A model generated the notes under the pieces. That model made no database searches. It was not told the origin of the DNA and saw only the letters and a list, made by a program, of their open reading frames with translations. 64,000 nucleotides of DNA from Bacillus sp. FJAT-18017 (GTDB taxonomy: Bacteria; Bacillota; Bacilli; Bacillales; Cytobacillaceae), in assembly GCF_001278805.1 (NCBI RefSeq), contig NZ_CP012602.1, positions 2,324,001 to 2,388,000 of the forward strand. Direction: 5' to 3'. The stretch's first letter is position 1; each line of letters begins with the position of its first letter. Shown piece by piece: positions 8,634 to 17,100 of the stretch. Both the position numbers and the translations under genes were made by a program.

Positions 8634-8897
8634 ATGGATTACCAACACCTGTTAACAGAATACAGAAAGCTTTGGAATAACCGGCAGTTGGAGGAATCCA
8701 ATTTACTCAACAGTGAGGAGACGTTAAAGGAAGCGATTAGAAGAGAGTTATTGGATGAGAATAGCCATCCCAGGGTCCGCAAAGGTAAGTATGAAAAATT
8801 TTACACAGCATCGAAAAGGCTGCTTGCCTCAAGCCTTAAAGACAGTGACAAAACCAGCCTTTTAGAAATCTATGTGGAAATCATGGAGAATTTATAA
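8634..8897 (+). CDS. Hypothetical small protein, 87 aa
   Basis: A charged, mainly helical soluble protein (MDYQHLLTEYRKLWNNRQLEE...) with no cysteines, signal or membrane segment. The start ATG has AGGAAGGTG upstream. It is convergent with the Hsp20-like gene, the two stops being only 8 bp apart. I do not recognise the family. Confidence 0.68.
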   Translation: MDYQHLLTEYRKLWNNRQLEESNLLNSEETLKEAIRRELLDENSHPRVRKGKYEKFYTASKRLLASSLKDSDKTSLLEIYVEIMENL

Positions 8898-8905
8898 GGT
8901 CACCA

Positions 8906-9352
8906 TTATGAAGAGGGACCAATGTGGATTTCTGAAAGATGGGAAGACGTGAGTTTTTGGAATTTTATTTCGAGAATCCCGTCAATAAAGGCTGCTGTAG
9001 CGCCTTTTTTTCGAACTGGCGCGGGCAGTATGAAGGTCTCTTTATCCCCTGATTCAGGAATATTTTCAACCATCAATTGATTGGCTGTATGGAAGATACG
9101 GATCTTTTCCAACCAATCATTCTTTAGTGGAATTCTTACAAATACAAATTCGTGTGTTTCAAAAATCATAGCCTGGATTTTGCTAGAGGCTTCAGGCTGG
9201 CGGGCTTCCTGCTGCATTGGAATAATCGGCCCCGTTTCAGAGCCCTGTGGCATGTACTGGCTAATCGCATCCATCACATATTGCTCAATCATTTCAGGTT
9301 TCATCGATTTCATCATATCTTTGGAAAAAGGAAATTTCCCCCACGGAAACAT
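8906..9352 (-). CDS. Hsp20/alpha-crystallin-like protein (GerT/CotP-type)
   Basis: This 148-aa protein has an N-terminal MFPWGKFPF..DMMKSMKPE segment, then an alpha-crystallin-like beta-sandwich from about residue 58 (ETHEFVFVRIPLKND...IFHTANQLMVEN) and a late GILEIKFQK strand. Diverged Hsp20-fold proteins of this size in Bacillus are spore-coat or germination associated (CotP, GerT). Start 9352 was chosen because GAGAGG lies 9 bases before it; the ATG at 9361 directly abuts that site. The specific role is inferred only. Confidence 0.6.
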   Translation of the reverse strand: MFPWGKFPFSKDMMKSMKPEMIEQYVMDAISQYMPQGSETGPIIPMQQEARQPEASSKIQAMIFETHEFVFVRIPLKNDWLEKIRIFHTANQLMVENIPESGDKETFILPAPVRKKGATAAFIDGILEIKFQKLTSSHLSEIHIGPSS

Positions 9353-9478
9353 GGCGATCATCCTCTCAATACCTTATGGACTTCAGCCCAATAGAGCGGT
9401 TATCACATCTTATGCGATAAGTAGCCTAGAGGTTCAAATCAAGAATTAGTTCACATGATTTTTCCCCGGCTTAAGTAT

Positions 9479-9565
9479 AAACCGCCGAATTAATTTTAAT
9501 ATCGCCGAATTAATCTCAAAACCGCCGAATTCATCCAAAGCTGCTGAACTTAGACCAAAACTTCA
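9479..9565. repeat. 20-bp phased array of GCCGAATTAA
   Basis: GCCGAATTA occurs three times at exact 20-bp spacing, followed by two decayed units (GCTGAACTTAG, CTTCAGAAG) at about 19-20 bp. The same array occurs at 21379-21433, where it again has exact 20-bp spacing. Non-coding. Confidence 0.85.
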
Positions 9566-9677
9566 GAAGTAATGAGTGCTGAGTAATGAAAAAGTTCAAA
9601 GGGAAAAAAACATCGCTTTTTATCAGGCATCCAATCGGGAGATAAAAATTATAAAAAACCCGAAAATTTGCTAAATC

Positions 9678-9737
9678 AAAACAATAATAATATTATGTAA
9701 ACAAACAAAAATAAAACCGCAACAGCGGTTTTATTTT
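9678..9737 (-). terminator. Conserved terminator module at the 3' end of the acetyltransferase gene
   Basis: AAAATAAAACCGC / GCGGTTTTATTTT with an AACA loop forms a strong bidirectional terminator. It is preceded by a tract ATATTATGTAAACA that is shared with 21693-21760, at the 3' end of another minus-strand gene. Confidence 0.85.
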
Positions 9738-9769
9738 TAAATATTATTGATTCTACAAAGAAACAGAAC

Positions 9770-10330
9770 CTAAGCTTCAAGCAGATGTGTCTCTTCCTGT
9801 GTTTCAGCCTGCTGCCTCATCAAATGGAAGGTATATTGATCTTTAGGGATTTCGTACAGATCAAATAATTCGCCTTCAGCATTCAGCTCCGCATATAAAG
9901 CTGGCCTTGTTTCATTGGCTTTCACTGTGTAGGGGAGTTTTTCCGCAGCCTTGATAGAGCGAATATTGGCTTTCCTAATCCGCATGAATACTGTGTCTAT
10001 ACCAAGTTCGTAAAAGGCTTCCTGGAAAAACGCTTCCTTGGCTGGGCTGTTATAACCCTTTCCATGATACGGTTTGCCAAGCCAGGTACCGAGGAAACCT
10101 GCATTGTCAGAAACATCGAAGAGGGAGATGGTGCCAATTGGCGTACCCCATTCGTCCAAAATTGTCCTTGAAATAACCTCGCCGCGTTCCTCAGATTCAA
10201 TGATTTGTTTTGTCAGAAACAGAAACTCATCATATGAATTTGCCTTATGGCGTACATAAGGGAAAACATCAGGATGTGTAATTAGGTCATAGAGGGCATG
10301 GCAATCGTTGAGATCGCGTTTTTTTAGCAT
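9770..10330 (-). CDS. GNAT-family N-acetyltransferase (RimJ/RimL-like)
   Basis: This 186-aa cytoplasmic protein has the GNAT fold of the RimJ/RimL subgroup: an N-terminal LKKRDLNDCHALYDLITHPDVFPYV, then GTISLFDVS, GTWLGKPYHGKGYNSPAKEAF (the acetyl-CoA loop, with a GKGYNS variant of the usual Q/RxxGxG/A) and RIRKANIRSIKAAEKL. The acceptor is unknown. The ATG has GGAGG eight bases upstream. That ribosome binding site is embedded in a structured leader (see 10331-10480). It is monocistronic, ending in a strong terminator. Confidence 0.85.
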   Translation of the reverse strand: MLKKRDLNDCHALYDLITHPDVFPYVRHKANSYDEFLFLTKQIIESEERGEVISRTILDEWGTPIGTISLFDVSDNAGFLGTWLGKPYHGKGYNSPAKEAFFQEAFYELGIDTVFMRIRKANIRSIKAAEKLPYTVKANETRPALYAELNAEGELFDLYEIPKDQYTFHLMRQQAETQEETHLLEA

Positions 10331-10480
10331 AAAAATAGCCTCCAGTCAGGGCAGACCAGTCCTGTGGACAGGAACATTTCCACCCTCGAAATTTTTAAAA
10401 TTGCGTAAAAAATTTCGGGGTGGGAATCGAACCCACTAAGACCAGTCTTGACTGGTGGCGCACCATTTGCCTTCCCATTG
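10331..10480 (-). promoter_or_regulatory. Structured leader of the acetyltransferase gene, possible RNA switch
   Basis: Read on the minus strand, the leader contains TGGTG-CGC-CACCA, then ACCAGTC-AA-GACTGGT, then a tRNA-T-arm-like GTGGG TTCGATT CCCAC, then CCACCC.CGAAATTTTT pairing with AAAAATTTCG.GGGTGG. The T-arm-like hairpin and the last hairpin share the CCCAC strand, so they exclude each other. The ribosome binding site tract TGACTGGAGG is complementary (one mismatch) to the upstream CCACCAGTCA. It is not a tRNA: no acceptor stem closes. Function is inferred from complementarity only. Confidence 0.45.
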
Positions 10481-10623
10481 CACATATATGAATTTGTATG
10501 AAAACCAACGTTGATAAGCAGTAAAACAGAAAAAATATTAATTACAAAAAGTATCATACAAGAAATTTCACCAAAAATAAATAGGTTTTTTAAAGGAAAT
10601 TTCTGCGATTTTGTGAGCAATTT

Positions 10624-11754
10624 CTACATAATTCGCTGATACACAAATTTGCCATCTATCATAGTCCAGAGCGGTTTGGCGAGAAAATGAAATGGATGGT
10701 TGCTCCAGAGCACAAGATCGGCATCTTTCCCTTTTTCAATGCTGCCTACGCGGCTGTCGACACCAAGATTCTTCGCCGGAAGAATGGTAATCCCCTCTAG
10801 TGCTTTTTGTTCGGACAAGCCTTCTCTTACCGCGATTGCAGCACATACATTTAAATATTGAATAGGTGTGTAAGGGTGATCGGTTGTAATTGAGACTTCA
10901 ACACCTGCTTCTGTCAACCTTTGATACGTGGTCCAGCTTTTGTTCTTTAGTTCGACTTTCCCCCTTCTTGTCAATGTCGGTCCAACGGAAACTTTAAGTC
11001 CAAGCCCTGCCATTTCATCTGCGACAAGGTGTCCTTCAGTGCAATGCTCAATCCGGAGGTCAAGGTCAAACTCCTGTGCAAACCTGAGGGCGGTCATAAT
11101 ATCATCGGCTCTGTGCGCATGGATCCGGACGGGTATTTCCCGATTCAATGCCTTTAATAGTGGTGCAAAGCGCAGGTCTTCCGGGTCTCCAAATTTCCGA
11201 GCCTTATAAAATGCCTCTCTTAACATACCCATAAGCCCCATTCTTGTAATCGAATCATTTGAGCCATTACTGTGTATGCGTTTCGGGTTCTCGCCAAGTG
11301 CAATTTTCAAACCTGCCAGAGGGTTAATGATCATATCCTGAATGTTTTTCCCTGTCGTTTTAATGACAGCTGTAGTACCTCCAATGACATTTGCGCTTCC
11401 AGGCATAACATGGACGGTTGTAATTCCGCTCTGGACAGCATCTGCAAATCCAGTATCAAAAGGATAAACGCCGTCAATCGCCCGGATATGGGGTGTCATC
11501 GGTTCAATCGTTTCGTTCGCATCATTACCGGCCCAGCCAGTTCCCTCATCATACAGCCCAAGATGGGTATGGACATCAATAAATCCTGGAAGCAGGAAAT
11601 TCAGCCCGCAATCAATGATGGCTGTTCCCGCAGGTGCCTGAATGTTTTTACCTATTTCAGCAATCTTCCCTTTATGGACCATCAGGTCAAAGCCTTTCAA
11701 CGGTTCGGAAGTAATCGGGACAATGGTCGCGTTCCGTAACAATATTGAATCCAT
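10624..11754 (-). CDS. Amidohydrolase (imidazolonepropionase/dihydroorotase-like superfamily)
   Basis: This 376-aa metal-dependent hydrolase has an N-terminal beta-sandwich start (LLRNATIVPI), then PGFIDVHTHLGLYDEG with metal ligands His62 and His64, a long insert with VHVMPGSANVIGGTTAVIKT, RIHAHRADD and RIEHCTEGH (further metal His residues), ITTDHPYTP (catalytic Asp), and a C-terminal LGVDSRVGSIEKGKDADLVLW segment that returns to the sandwich. The substrate is not evident. It stands alone, with its stop about 300 bp from the next gene. Confidence 0.85.
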   Translation of the reverse strand: MDSILLRNATIVPITSEPLKGFDLMVHKGKIAEIGKNIQAPAGTAIIDCGLNFLLPGFIDVHTHLGLYDEGTGWAGNDANETIEPMTPHIRAIDGVYPFDTGFADAVQSGITTVHVMPGSANVIGGTTAVIKTTGKNIQDMIINPLAGLKIALGENPKRIHSNGSNDSITRMGLMGMLREAFYKARKFGDPEDLRFAPLLKALNREIPVRIHAHRADDIMTALRFAQEFDLDLRIEHCTEGHLVADEMAGLGLKVSVGPTLTRRGKVELKNKSWTTYQRLTEAGVEVSITTDHPYTPIQYLNVCAAIAVREGLSEQKALEGITILPAKNLGVDSRVGSIEKGKDADLVLWSNHPFHFLAKPLWTMIDGKFVYQRIM

Positions 11755-11894
11755 TAATTAGTACCCCACGAGAGTAGTTTTTTCTATTTTAACAGGTATC
11801 GAGTCTTGCGGAAAAGAAATAACTACTATGGTTTCATTCTTTGTTTCCGAGCGGTGATTCAACTATAATTCTTGTTGAGAGAGGTGTATTTAAC

Positions 11895-12752
11895 ATGAAA
11901 GATGGGATTGGGCTTGTACTTGAAGGGGGAGGAATGAGGGGCGTTTATACAGCTGGTGTCCTGGAGTATTTTCTTGATAACGGCATTTCGTTCCCTTATG
12001 TCATTGGCGTTTCAGCTGGAGCTTGCAATGCAGCATCCTATCTGTCCGGGCAAAAAGGGCGGAACAAGGTTGTGAATATTGACTATGTTTCGGACCCCCG
12101 TTATTTATCCTGGCAAAACTTCAGGAGGAACCGGCAGTTATTTGGAATGGATTTTATCTTTGATGAAATTCCTAATAAGTTGGTTCCGTATGATTATCAG
12201 GCTTTTAATCAAAACAGCACAGAATTTGTAGTAGGAACAACAGATTGTATTTCAGGTGAGCCTATTTATTTTGGGAAAAGCGATTATGGAACGGATTTGC
12301 TTACAGTGTTAAAAGCTTCTAGTTCGCTTCCATTCATCGCGCCTGAGATTAAGTTTGGAGGAAGAACTCTTTTGGATGGGGGAATAAGTGACCCTATTCC
12401 AATTAAGAAAGCACAAACAGAAGGCTTTAAGAAAAACGTCGTAATTTTAACAAGAAATGAAGGGTATTTGAAAAAGCCGTCACGATTCAGTTTTTTAGTA
12501 AATCGTAAATACCCCGATTACCGCGGGCTTCAATCCAGCCTTCGCCAGAGATATCAGGTATATAATGATACCGTTTCTTATTTGAAAAAAGAACAACAGG
12601 ATGGCAGGGTTTTTATCATTCAGCCAAACCTTCCGTTAAAAGTGGGGAGGATGGAAAAGGATCCGGTAAAATTGTCAAACCTGTACGAGCAGGGGTACAC
12701 GGATGCAAAACTGCTTAGCGATGACTTACTAAAGTGGGTGGAGGAAGCTTAA
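11895..12752 (+). CDS. Patatin-like phospholipase (RssA/YchK type)
   Basis: This 285-aa cytoplasmic serine hydrolase has the patatin oxyanion loop LEGGGMRGVYTAG (from residue 9), the nucleophile elbow GVSAG with Ser40, and the DGG motif in LLDGGISDPIP, giving a Ser-Asp dyad. The C-terminal YLKKEQQDGRVFIIQP is typical of bacterial PNPLA proteins. I chose ATG 11895 (GAGAGGTG before it); the upstream in-frame start at 11841 has no ribosome binding site. Its lipid substrate is unknown. Confidence 0.88.
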   Translation: MKDGIGLVLEGGGMRGVYTAGVLEYFLDNGISFPYVIGVSAGACNAASYLSGQKGRNKVVNIDYVSDPRYLSWQNFRRNRQLFGMDFIFDEIPNKLVPYDYQAFNQNSTEFVVGTTDCISGEPIYFGKSDYGTDLLTVLKASSSLPFIAPEIKFGGRTLLDGGISDPIPIKKAQTEGFKKNVVILTRNEGYLKKPSRFSFLVNRKYPDYRGLQSSLRQRYQVYNDTVSYLKKEQQDGRVFIIQPNLPLKVGRMEKDPVKLSNLYEQGYTDAKLLSDDLLKWVEEA

Positions 12753-12817
12753 AGAACATTCATGAAATGGACAAGCAGACAATAGAATAGTAGAAAAAGG
12801 GTAATTTAGGAGTGAAT

Positions 12818-13570
12818 ATGAAAATATCCGATTATTATAGCGAAAGCGCCAGAGCTTTTTTAAACTCCAGTATCCTCTTTCTCTTGCCTGCTTTTCTATT
12901 GGTGTTCATTAACTTGGCTTATATTGGCAATCGCCAGGTTATGCTGCTATGCCTTCCTTTTGCAGCAATGAGTTTGATTTATTACCAAATCCATCTTAAT
13001 AAGGCAAGACTGGCAGAGGAAGCAGAACCCGCAGTCATTTTAACCAGTAATCCCTTATTGACTGCCAAAAGCCTGCTTGTTTTCTATGACAATCATTTTT
13101 CACCCGGTCTTCTTCTGTTTTCGCCAACTGGAGTGAAAAATGGCGAGCTCAGGAACAGGAAAATTTCGTTTCAGCAAATCATTTCCCGGCGCCGTGAATT
13201 CGAATTATGTAATGAAGAGATGAAACCATTGGCTGTTTATTACGTCACCCGGGGAAAGGTAGATGTATACAATTCAAGGGGCAACTGGATTGGAAGACTG
13301 TATGAGGATGGGAAAGGCCAAATACAATTAACTAAAACGCATGGCATGGATTTCATGTCTGTTTCCCGTTCAAGGTTCTTTATGGATGTAAAAGTAGAAA
13401 CAGAAGGCAGCAATAGCGCAAGGCTTAGGAGAGGACTCATGCCGCTGGAGTGGGGGATGCGATTCCCTGACCCGAATACACCGGTTTTTACAATCAATGA
13501 TCATTCATCAAACGAAGAGAAGCTGCTATATTATTCGGTGCTTGTCCGTGAATTTTTCGTAGAACGCTAA
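12818..13570 (+). CDS. Membrane protein of unknown function
   Basis: This 250-aa protein has two hydrophobic helices close together near the N-terminus (SSILFLLPAFLLVFINLAYI and QVMLLCLPFAAMSLIYY), followed by a soluble domain of about 190 residues that probably faces the cytoplasm. The domain contains VYYVTRGKVDVYNSRGNWIGRLYED, reminiscent of tubby-like or PH-like beta folds, but I cannot assign it. ATG 12818 has AGGAG just upstream; GTG 12812 is the alternative. It follows the patatin gene by 65 bp and may be cotranscribed. Confidence 0.72.
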   Translation: MKISDYYSESARAFLNSSILFLLPAFLLVFINLAYIGNRQVMLLCLPFAAMSLIYYQIHLNKARLAEEAEPAVILTSNPLLTAKSLLVFYDNHFSPGLLLFSPTGVKNGELRNRKISFQQIISRRREFELCNEEMKPLAVYYVTRGKVDVYNSRGNWIGRLYEDGKGQIQLTKTHGMDFMSVSRSRFFMDVKVETEGSNSARLRRGLMPLEWGMRFPDPNTPVFTINDHSSNEEKLLYYSVLVREFFVER

Positions 13571-13684
13571 CCTTGCAATAATTTTATCGGTATGCCATTC
13601 TTTAGCTATATAATTTTTAAGTAAGATTCAATGTTGACAGTACATTTCATTAGAATAAAAGCAGCATAAGTTGGGGGTATGTTT

Positions 13685-14662
13685 GTGAAAGTAGAATTTA
13701 TTAAGGTACATGGTTCCGGAAACGATTTTCTGTTGATTGACGAATTTTCAAGGCCGGAGCTTTTTACATATGAAGAACGGGGAAAGCTAGCCCAATTGCT
13801 TTGCGACCGTGAGAACGGGCCCGGGGCAGATGGCATTTTGTTCCTCCAAAAAAGTGAAACTGCTGATGGAGCGATGAGAGTATTCAATGCGGATGGCTCC
13901 GAAGCATCGATGTGCGGCAATGGCCTGCGCTGTGCTGCGAGACTTTTATGTGAACTGCTGGGAAAGGATTCCGCCATTGTTGAGACAATGAAGGCCAATC
14001 TCTTTGTTAAAAAATACTCCGACATCCTTGAGGGAGTTTCCACTTACAATGTGGAAATTTCACCAGTGCTATTTGAGTTGAAGAATTTGCCACTGATGCT
14101 GGATCAGGAAACGCTTGTAAAAGGCGAAATTCCTGAATTAAGCAGCAGCCTTGAATTCACTGCGCTGGCAGTTCCGAATCCACATTTAATTTCCATCGTT
14201 GGTTTGCCTGAATTATCAGGTGACCTTCAGCGGACACTTAGTGAAAAAGTGAATGGGCCGAATGAGTTATTTCCAGATGGAGTAAATGTCAGCTTCGTTC
14301 GCACTCTTTCTCCAGGGCAGATTTATGTGCGCACATATGAAAGGGGCGTCGGCTTCACCCATGCTTGCGGCACCGCCATGTCAGCATCTTCTTTGGTCAC
14401 GTGCCTGTATGGATACAATCAGACTGAAAAACCGATCAGGGTATTCAATGATGGCGGGATGGTCGAATGTATCGTCCGCGAGCAGGAAGAAACATATAAA
14501 ATCGAGCTTGTTGGCAATGCGACATTCGTTTACCGGGCAACAGCGGAGTTCGATTTTGAAACCAATTCCGTGGAAGTATCCGGTCAAGTGGACCTTGGGG
14601 AGCAGGAGCGCTACTCCCTGTTGCAGGAAGAAGCGAGGAAAGTCCTGAGCCAATACAATTAA
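13685..14662 (+). CDS. dapF: Diaminopimelate epimerase
   Basis: This 325-aa cytoplasmic enzyme converts LL- to meso-diaminopimelate for lysine and peptidoglycan. The two catalytic cysteines lie in ASMCGNGLRC and HACGTAMSAS; GSGNDFLLID and NADGSEA are the N-terminal binding loops. It is longer than the ~275-285 aa typical of the family because of extra C-terminal residues (SGQVDLGEQERYSLLQEEARKVL). GTG 13685 is preferred because GGGGG lies seven bases before it; ATG 13679 is too close. It is not clustered with other lysine genes. Confidence 0.93.
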   Translation: MKVEFIKVHGSGNDFLLIDEFSRPELFTYEERGKLAQLLCDRENGPGADGILFLQKSETADGAMRVFNADGSEASMCGNGLRCAARLLCELLGKDSAIVETMKANLFVKKYSDILEGVSTYNVEISPVLFELKNLPLMLDQETLVKGEIPELSSSLEFTALAVPNPHLISIVGLPELSGDLQRTLSEKVNGPNELFPDGVNVSFVRTLSPGQIYVRTYERGVGFTHACGTAMSASSLVTCLYGYNQTEKPIRVFNDGGMVECIVREQEETYKIELVGNATFVYRATAEFDFETNSVEVSGQVDLGEQERYSLLQEEARKVLSQYN

Positions 14663-14712
14663 TTTAACAAGGGGTATTGTCAGATCCCTTTTGTGGCTTT
14701 ATCCTTGTGCAA

Positions 14713-15080
14713 GGTCACAGAGAAAGGCTGTCAGTGCCTAAGCCCAGTCGATAAACGATAAAAAGGTAACAGAGAGGGCTATCAGTGCCCAAACTGAATA
14801 GAGAAACGATAAATAGGTAACAGAGAAAAGCTGTCAGTGCCCAAACTGAGCCGAGAAACAATAAATAGGTAACAGAGGGCGGTCTCTATGTGCCTGAACC
14901 ATATCGAGAAACGATAAACGGGTAAAATAGAAAGGTCTCTATGTGCCCGAACTATATCGAGAAACGATAAACGGGGAACATAGAACCATCAATGTGCCCG
15001 ACTCGAATCGAGAAACGGTAAATCGGTAACATATAGCAGCTATCAGTATTATAGTCGAATTGGAAAATGATAATTTAAGG
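14713..15080. repeat. Seven-unit tandem array with a 52-bp period
   Basis: Units starting GGTAACAGAG or a variant lie at 14713, 14765, 14816, 14869, 14921, 14974 and 15025 (51-53 bp apart). Each holds a TCAGTGCCC or TATGTGCCC box and ends with CGAGAAACGATAAA. The central box exists in two versions: units 1-3 carry CTGTCAGTGCC, units 4-6 TCTATGTGCC. Non-coding, between convergent dapF and ligD. Confidence 0.92.
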
Positions 15081-15102
15081 GAAATTCTCCAACAAAGTAT
15101 AA

Positions 15103-15125
15103 AGAGCCGGCGATAAGCCAGCTCT
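15103..15125 (-). terminator. Hairpin at the 3' end of ligD
   Basis: AGAGCTGGC / GCCGGCTCT read on the minus strand, with a short T-rich tail (TTATACTTT). Confidence 0.6.
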
Positions 15126-16968
15126 ATTTTGTGCTTTTTAAAAACTCCAGTACCGGAGCAAAAGGCTGTTCCTCACCTGCAGCGAAATAGTCCTTGAAAG
15201 GGTCGCCGATTTTTCTGTACCGTTTTAACACATTTGGCAAATTGAATTCTTTCGGATCAAGCCCATTAACAACCTCTTCCCATAAAAGAGGTGCAGCCAC
15301 TCCCGCATGCTGGTTCCCTCTTGGTGAATACGGGGCAATGATGGTTTTGCCGTGGGCATGCTGGACATAGTCAACATAAAGCTTGTTTCCGCGGTTTTTC
15401 TTCATTCGTTCTATTGTAAACAGATCAGTTTCTTTTGAAACGAGATAATGGGCTATGAATTCAGTAAACAATCGCGTTTCATCAAACGTATATGTGTTGG
15501 CCGGCAGAGGAATATAAACTTGCAAGCCTTTATTTCCGGAGGTTTTGACGAATCCGGTCAGGTTCAACCCGTCCAGCACCTCTTTAATATGCAAAGCAGC
15601 TGTCACGGCAAGCTGAAAATCACCGATGGAAGGCGGGTCAAGGTCAAGGACAATTTCGGACACTTTATTTGGCTGGGAATCAATCGTCCGAAACGGAATG
15701 TGGAACTCGATAGCAAGCTGGTTTCCAAGCCAGACAAGGGTTTTCAACCCATTGCAAACAATATAATTTATATCCTCATCCAAATGCGTCTCGACGAAAT
15801 CTGGAGCATAATCAGGACAATTTTTCTGATAAAAGGCTTCACCAAACATTCCATGCGGATAGCGGATAACTGTCAAAAGCCGTTTTTGTAAAAATGGCAG
15901 CATTGAAGGAGAGACCTCCCTCAAATAATGAACAAGGTCAATTTTTCGAACAGGCGGACTTTCCCAAACTGGCTTATCAGGATGGGTTAGCTCTACATCT
16001 TCAGGAGCGTTTTTTTGATTAAAAAGAAAATGGTCATACGTACAATCCTCAGGCTTTAAATCGAATCTGAATCTGTTAAAATGAGGCTCCCTTAATTCCC
16101 CATCATAAAGCTCCAGGTATTTTACTTCAAAGCAAATCGCAGGCTCAACATAAATAAATCGATTATCCTCATTTGTACTGTTCTGCCGGATTACAGCTGA
16201 TAGCGCCTGTTTTTCCTCAGGCTTCAAGCCAAAAAGAATATGGCCAATTTGAACAATTTCTTCATCTTTGTAAACAGCGCAATGGTAATAACCATTTGCT
16301 TTTTCAAAAGCAATTAGGAAGCAGTTTACCAGCTTGAAATTCTTGTACTTCACCCATTTGTCTGTCCGCTTTCCTTCTTCCCATCGTCCAGCCGGGTCTT
16401 TGGCAACGATTCCTTCGCCGTCATGAAGGGAGACATGTTCCCATATTTCATTAAAATCACTATAGGATTTTACATATTGAAGCAATTGTTGGTTAGATGG
16501 ATTCACTTTAACCGGCAGCCCGGTTTTTATAAATAAGTCGTTCAATTGTTTTTTCCGATCGCTATAGACCCTATCCAAAAGACTTGTTCCTGACAGCATA
16601 AGGAGGTCAAAAGCCATTAGGCGCGCAGGGACCTTCTTTGCCGATTCCTGAATTCTGTTTTCGGATTTCATCCGGCCTCGGACCTGTATCGCTGAAAAAT
16701 TTGCTTTATACTCATTTTCCAGAATAACAAGCTCACAATCAAGAAGAAGCGGCAAATACGGTCTAAAAGCCTCTATATGCGAAGAAAGGAATTGGTCTAT
16801 TTCGGGAAATTGAGGGAGGAGCGGCTTTCCGTTCCTGCTTACTATGTTGATGCTTTCTTCGGTCCATTCAAGCATAGCTCTAAAACCATCATATTTGACT
16901 TCATACGACCACCCTTGGCGCACAGGTTGTTCAAAACTAAGTACAGGAAGCATGGGCTTCATCGGCAC
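15124..16968 (-). CDS. ligD: Bacterial NHEJ DNA ligase/polymerase LigD
   Basis: This 614-aa enzyme processes and seals double-strand breaks held by Ku. The N-terminal ATP-dependent ligase domain has the adenylation motif EVKYDGFRA with Lys25 as nucleophile, RNGKPLL, LDCELVIL, DGEGIVAK and KWVKYK. The C-terminal half is the archaeo-eukaryotic-primase polymerase domain (from about 330), with VLDLDPP (metal-binding Asp residues), SGNKGLQVYIPL and NRGNKLYVDY. There is no phosphoesterase domain, as in B. subtilis LigD (also about 610 aa). It is divergent from ku; in B. subtilis the two form one operon. Confidence 0.95.
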   Translation of the reverse strand: MPMKPMLPVLSFEQPVRQGWSYEVKYDGFRAMLEWTEESINIVSRNGKPLLPQFPEIDQFLSSHIEAFRPYLPLLLDCELVILENEYKANFSAIQVRGRMKSENRIQESAKKVPARLMAFDLLMLSGTSLLDRVYSDRKKQLNDLFIKTGLPVKVNPSNQQLLQYVKSYSDFNEIWEHVSLHDGEGIVAKDPAGRWEEGKRTDKWVKYKNFKLVNCFLIAFEKANGYYHCAVYKDEEIVQIGHILFGLKPEEKQALSAVIRQNSTNEDNRFIYVEPAICFEVKYLELYDGELREPHFNRFRFDLKPEDCTYDHFLFNQKNAPEDVELTHPDKPVWESPPVRKIDLVHYLREVSPSMLPFLQKRLLTVIRYPHGMFGEAFYQKNCPDYAPDFVETHLDEDINYIVCNGLKTLVWLGNQLAIEFHIPFRTIDSQPNKVSEIVLDLDPPSIGDFQLAVTAALHIKEVLDGLNLTGFVKTSGNKGLQVYIPLPANTYTFDETRLFTEFIAHYLVSKETDLFTIERMKKNRGNKLYVDYVQHAHGKTIIAPYSPRGNQHAGVAAPLLWEEVVNGLDPKEFNLPNVLKRYRKIGDPFKDYFAAGEEQPFAPVLEFLKSTK

Positions 16969-17100
16969 AGTTCCCCAATCCTTTTTAGTTTAGTCTGCTT
17001 TACAAAAACTGCATTTATCCAGCCAAAACTGTTGTTTTTTCATTTGTGCTAAAGATAAGCGAAATGCGCAAACTAAAAGAAAATGACAGGAGGAAGTAGG

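Noticed and set aside
10400..10480. tRNA gene on the minus strand (T-arm GTGGG TTCGATT CCCAC)
   Set aside because: No acceptor stem pairs across it and the anticodon arm has a wrong loop size. It is better seen as a structured leader.
10324..10620. 98-aa minus-strand ORF in the leader region
   Set aside because: It overlaps the structured leader and the acetyltransferase start, and has no ribosome binding site.
14713..15080. CRISPR array
   Set aside because: Units are similar along their whole length, with no unique spacers, and no cas gene is present.
16969..17100. Sigma-G promoter between ligD and ku
   Set aside because: No hexamer pair close enough to the sigma-G consensus could be placed with proper spacing.
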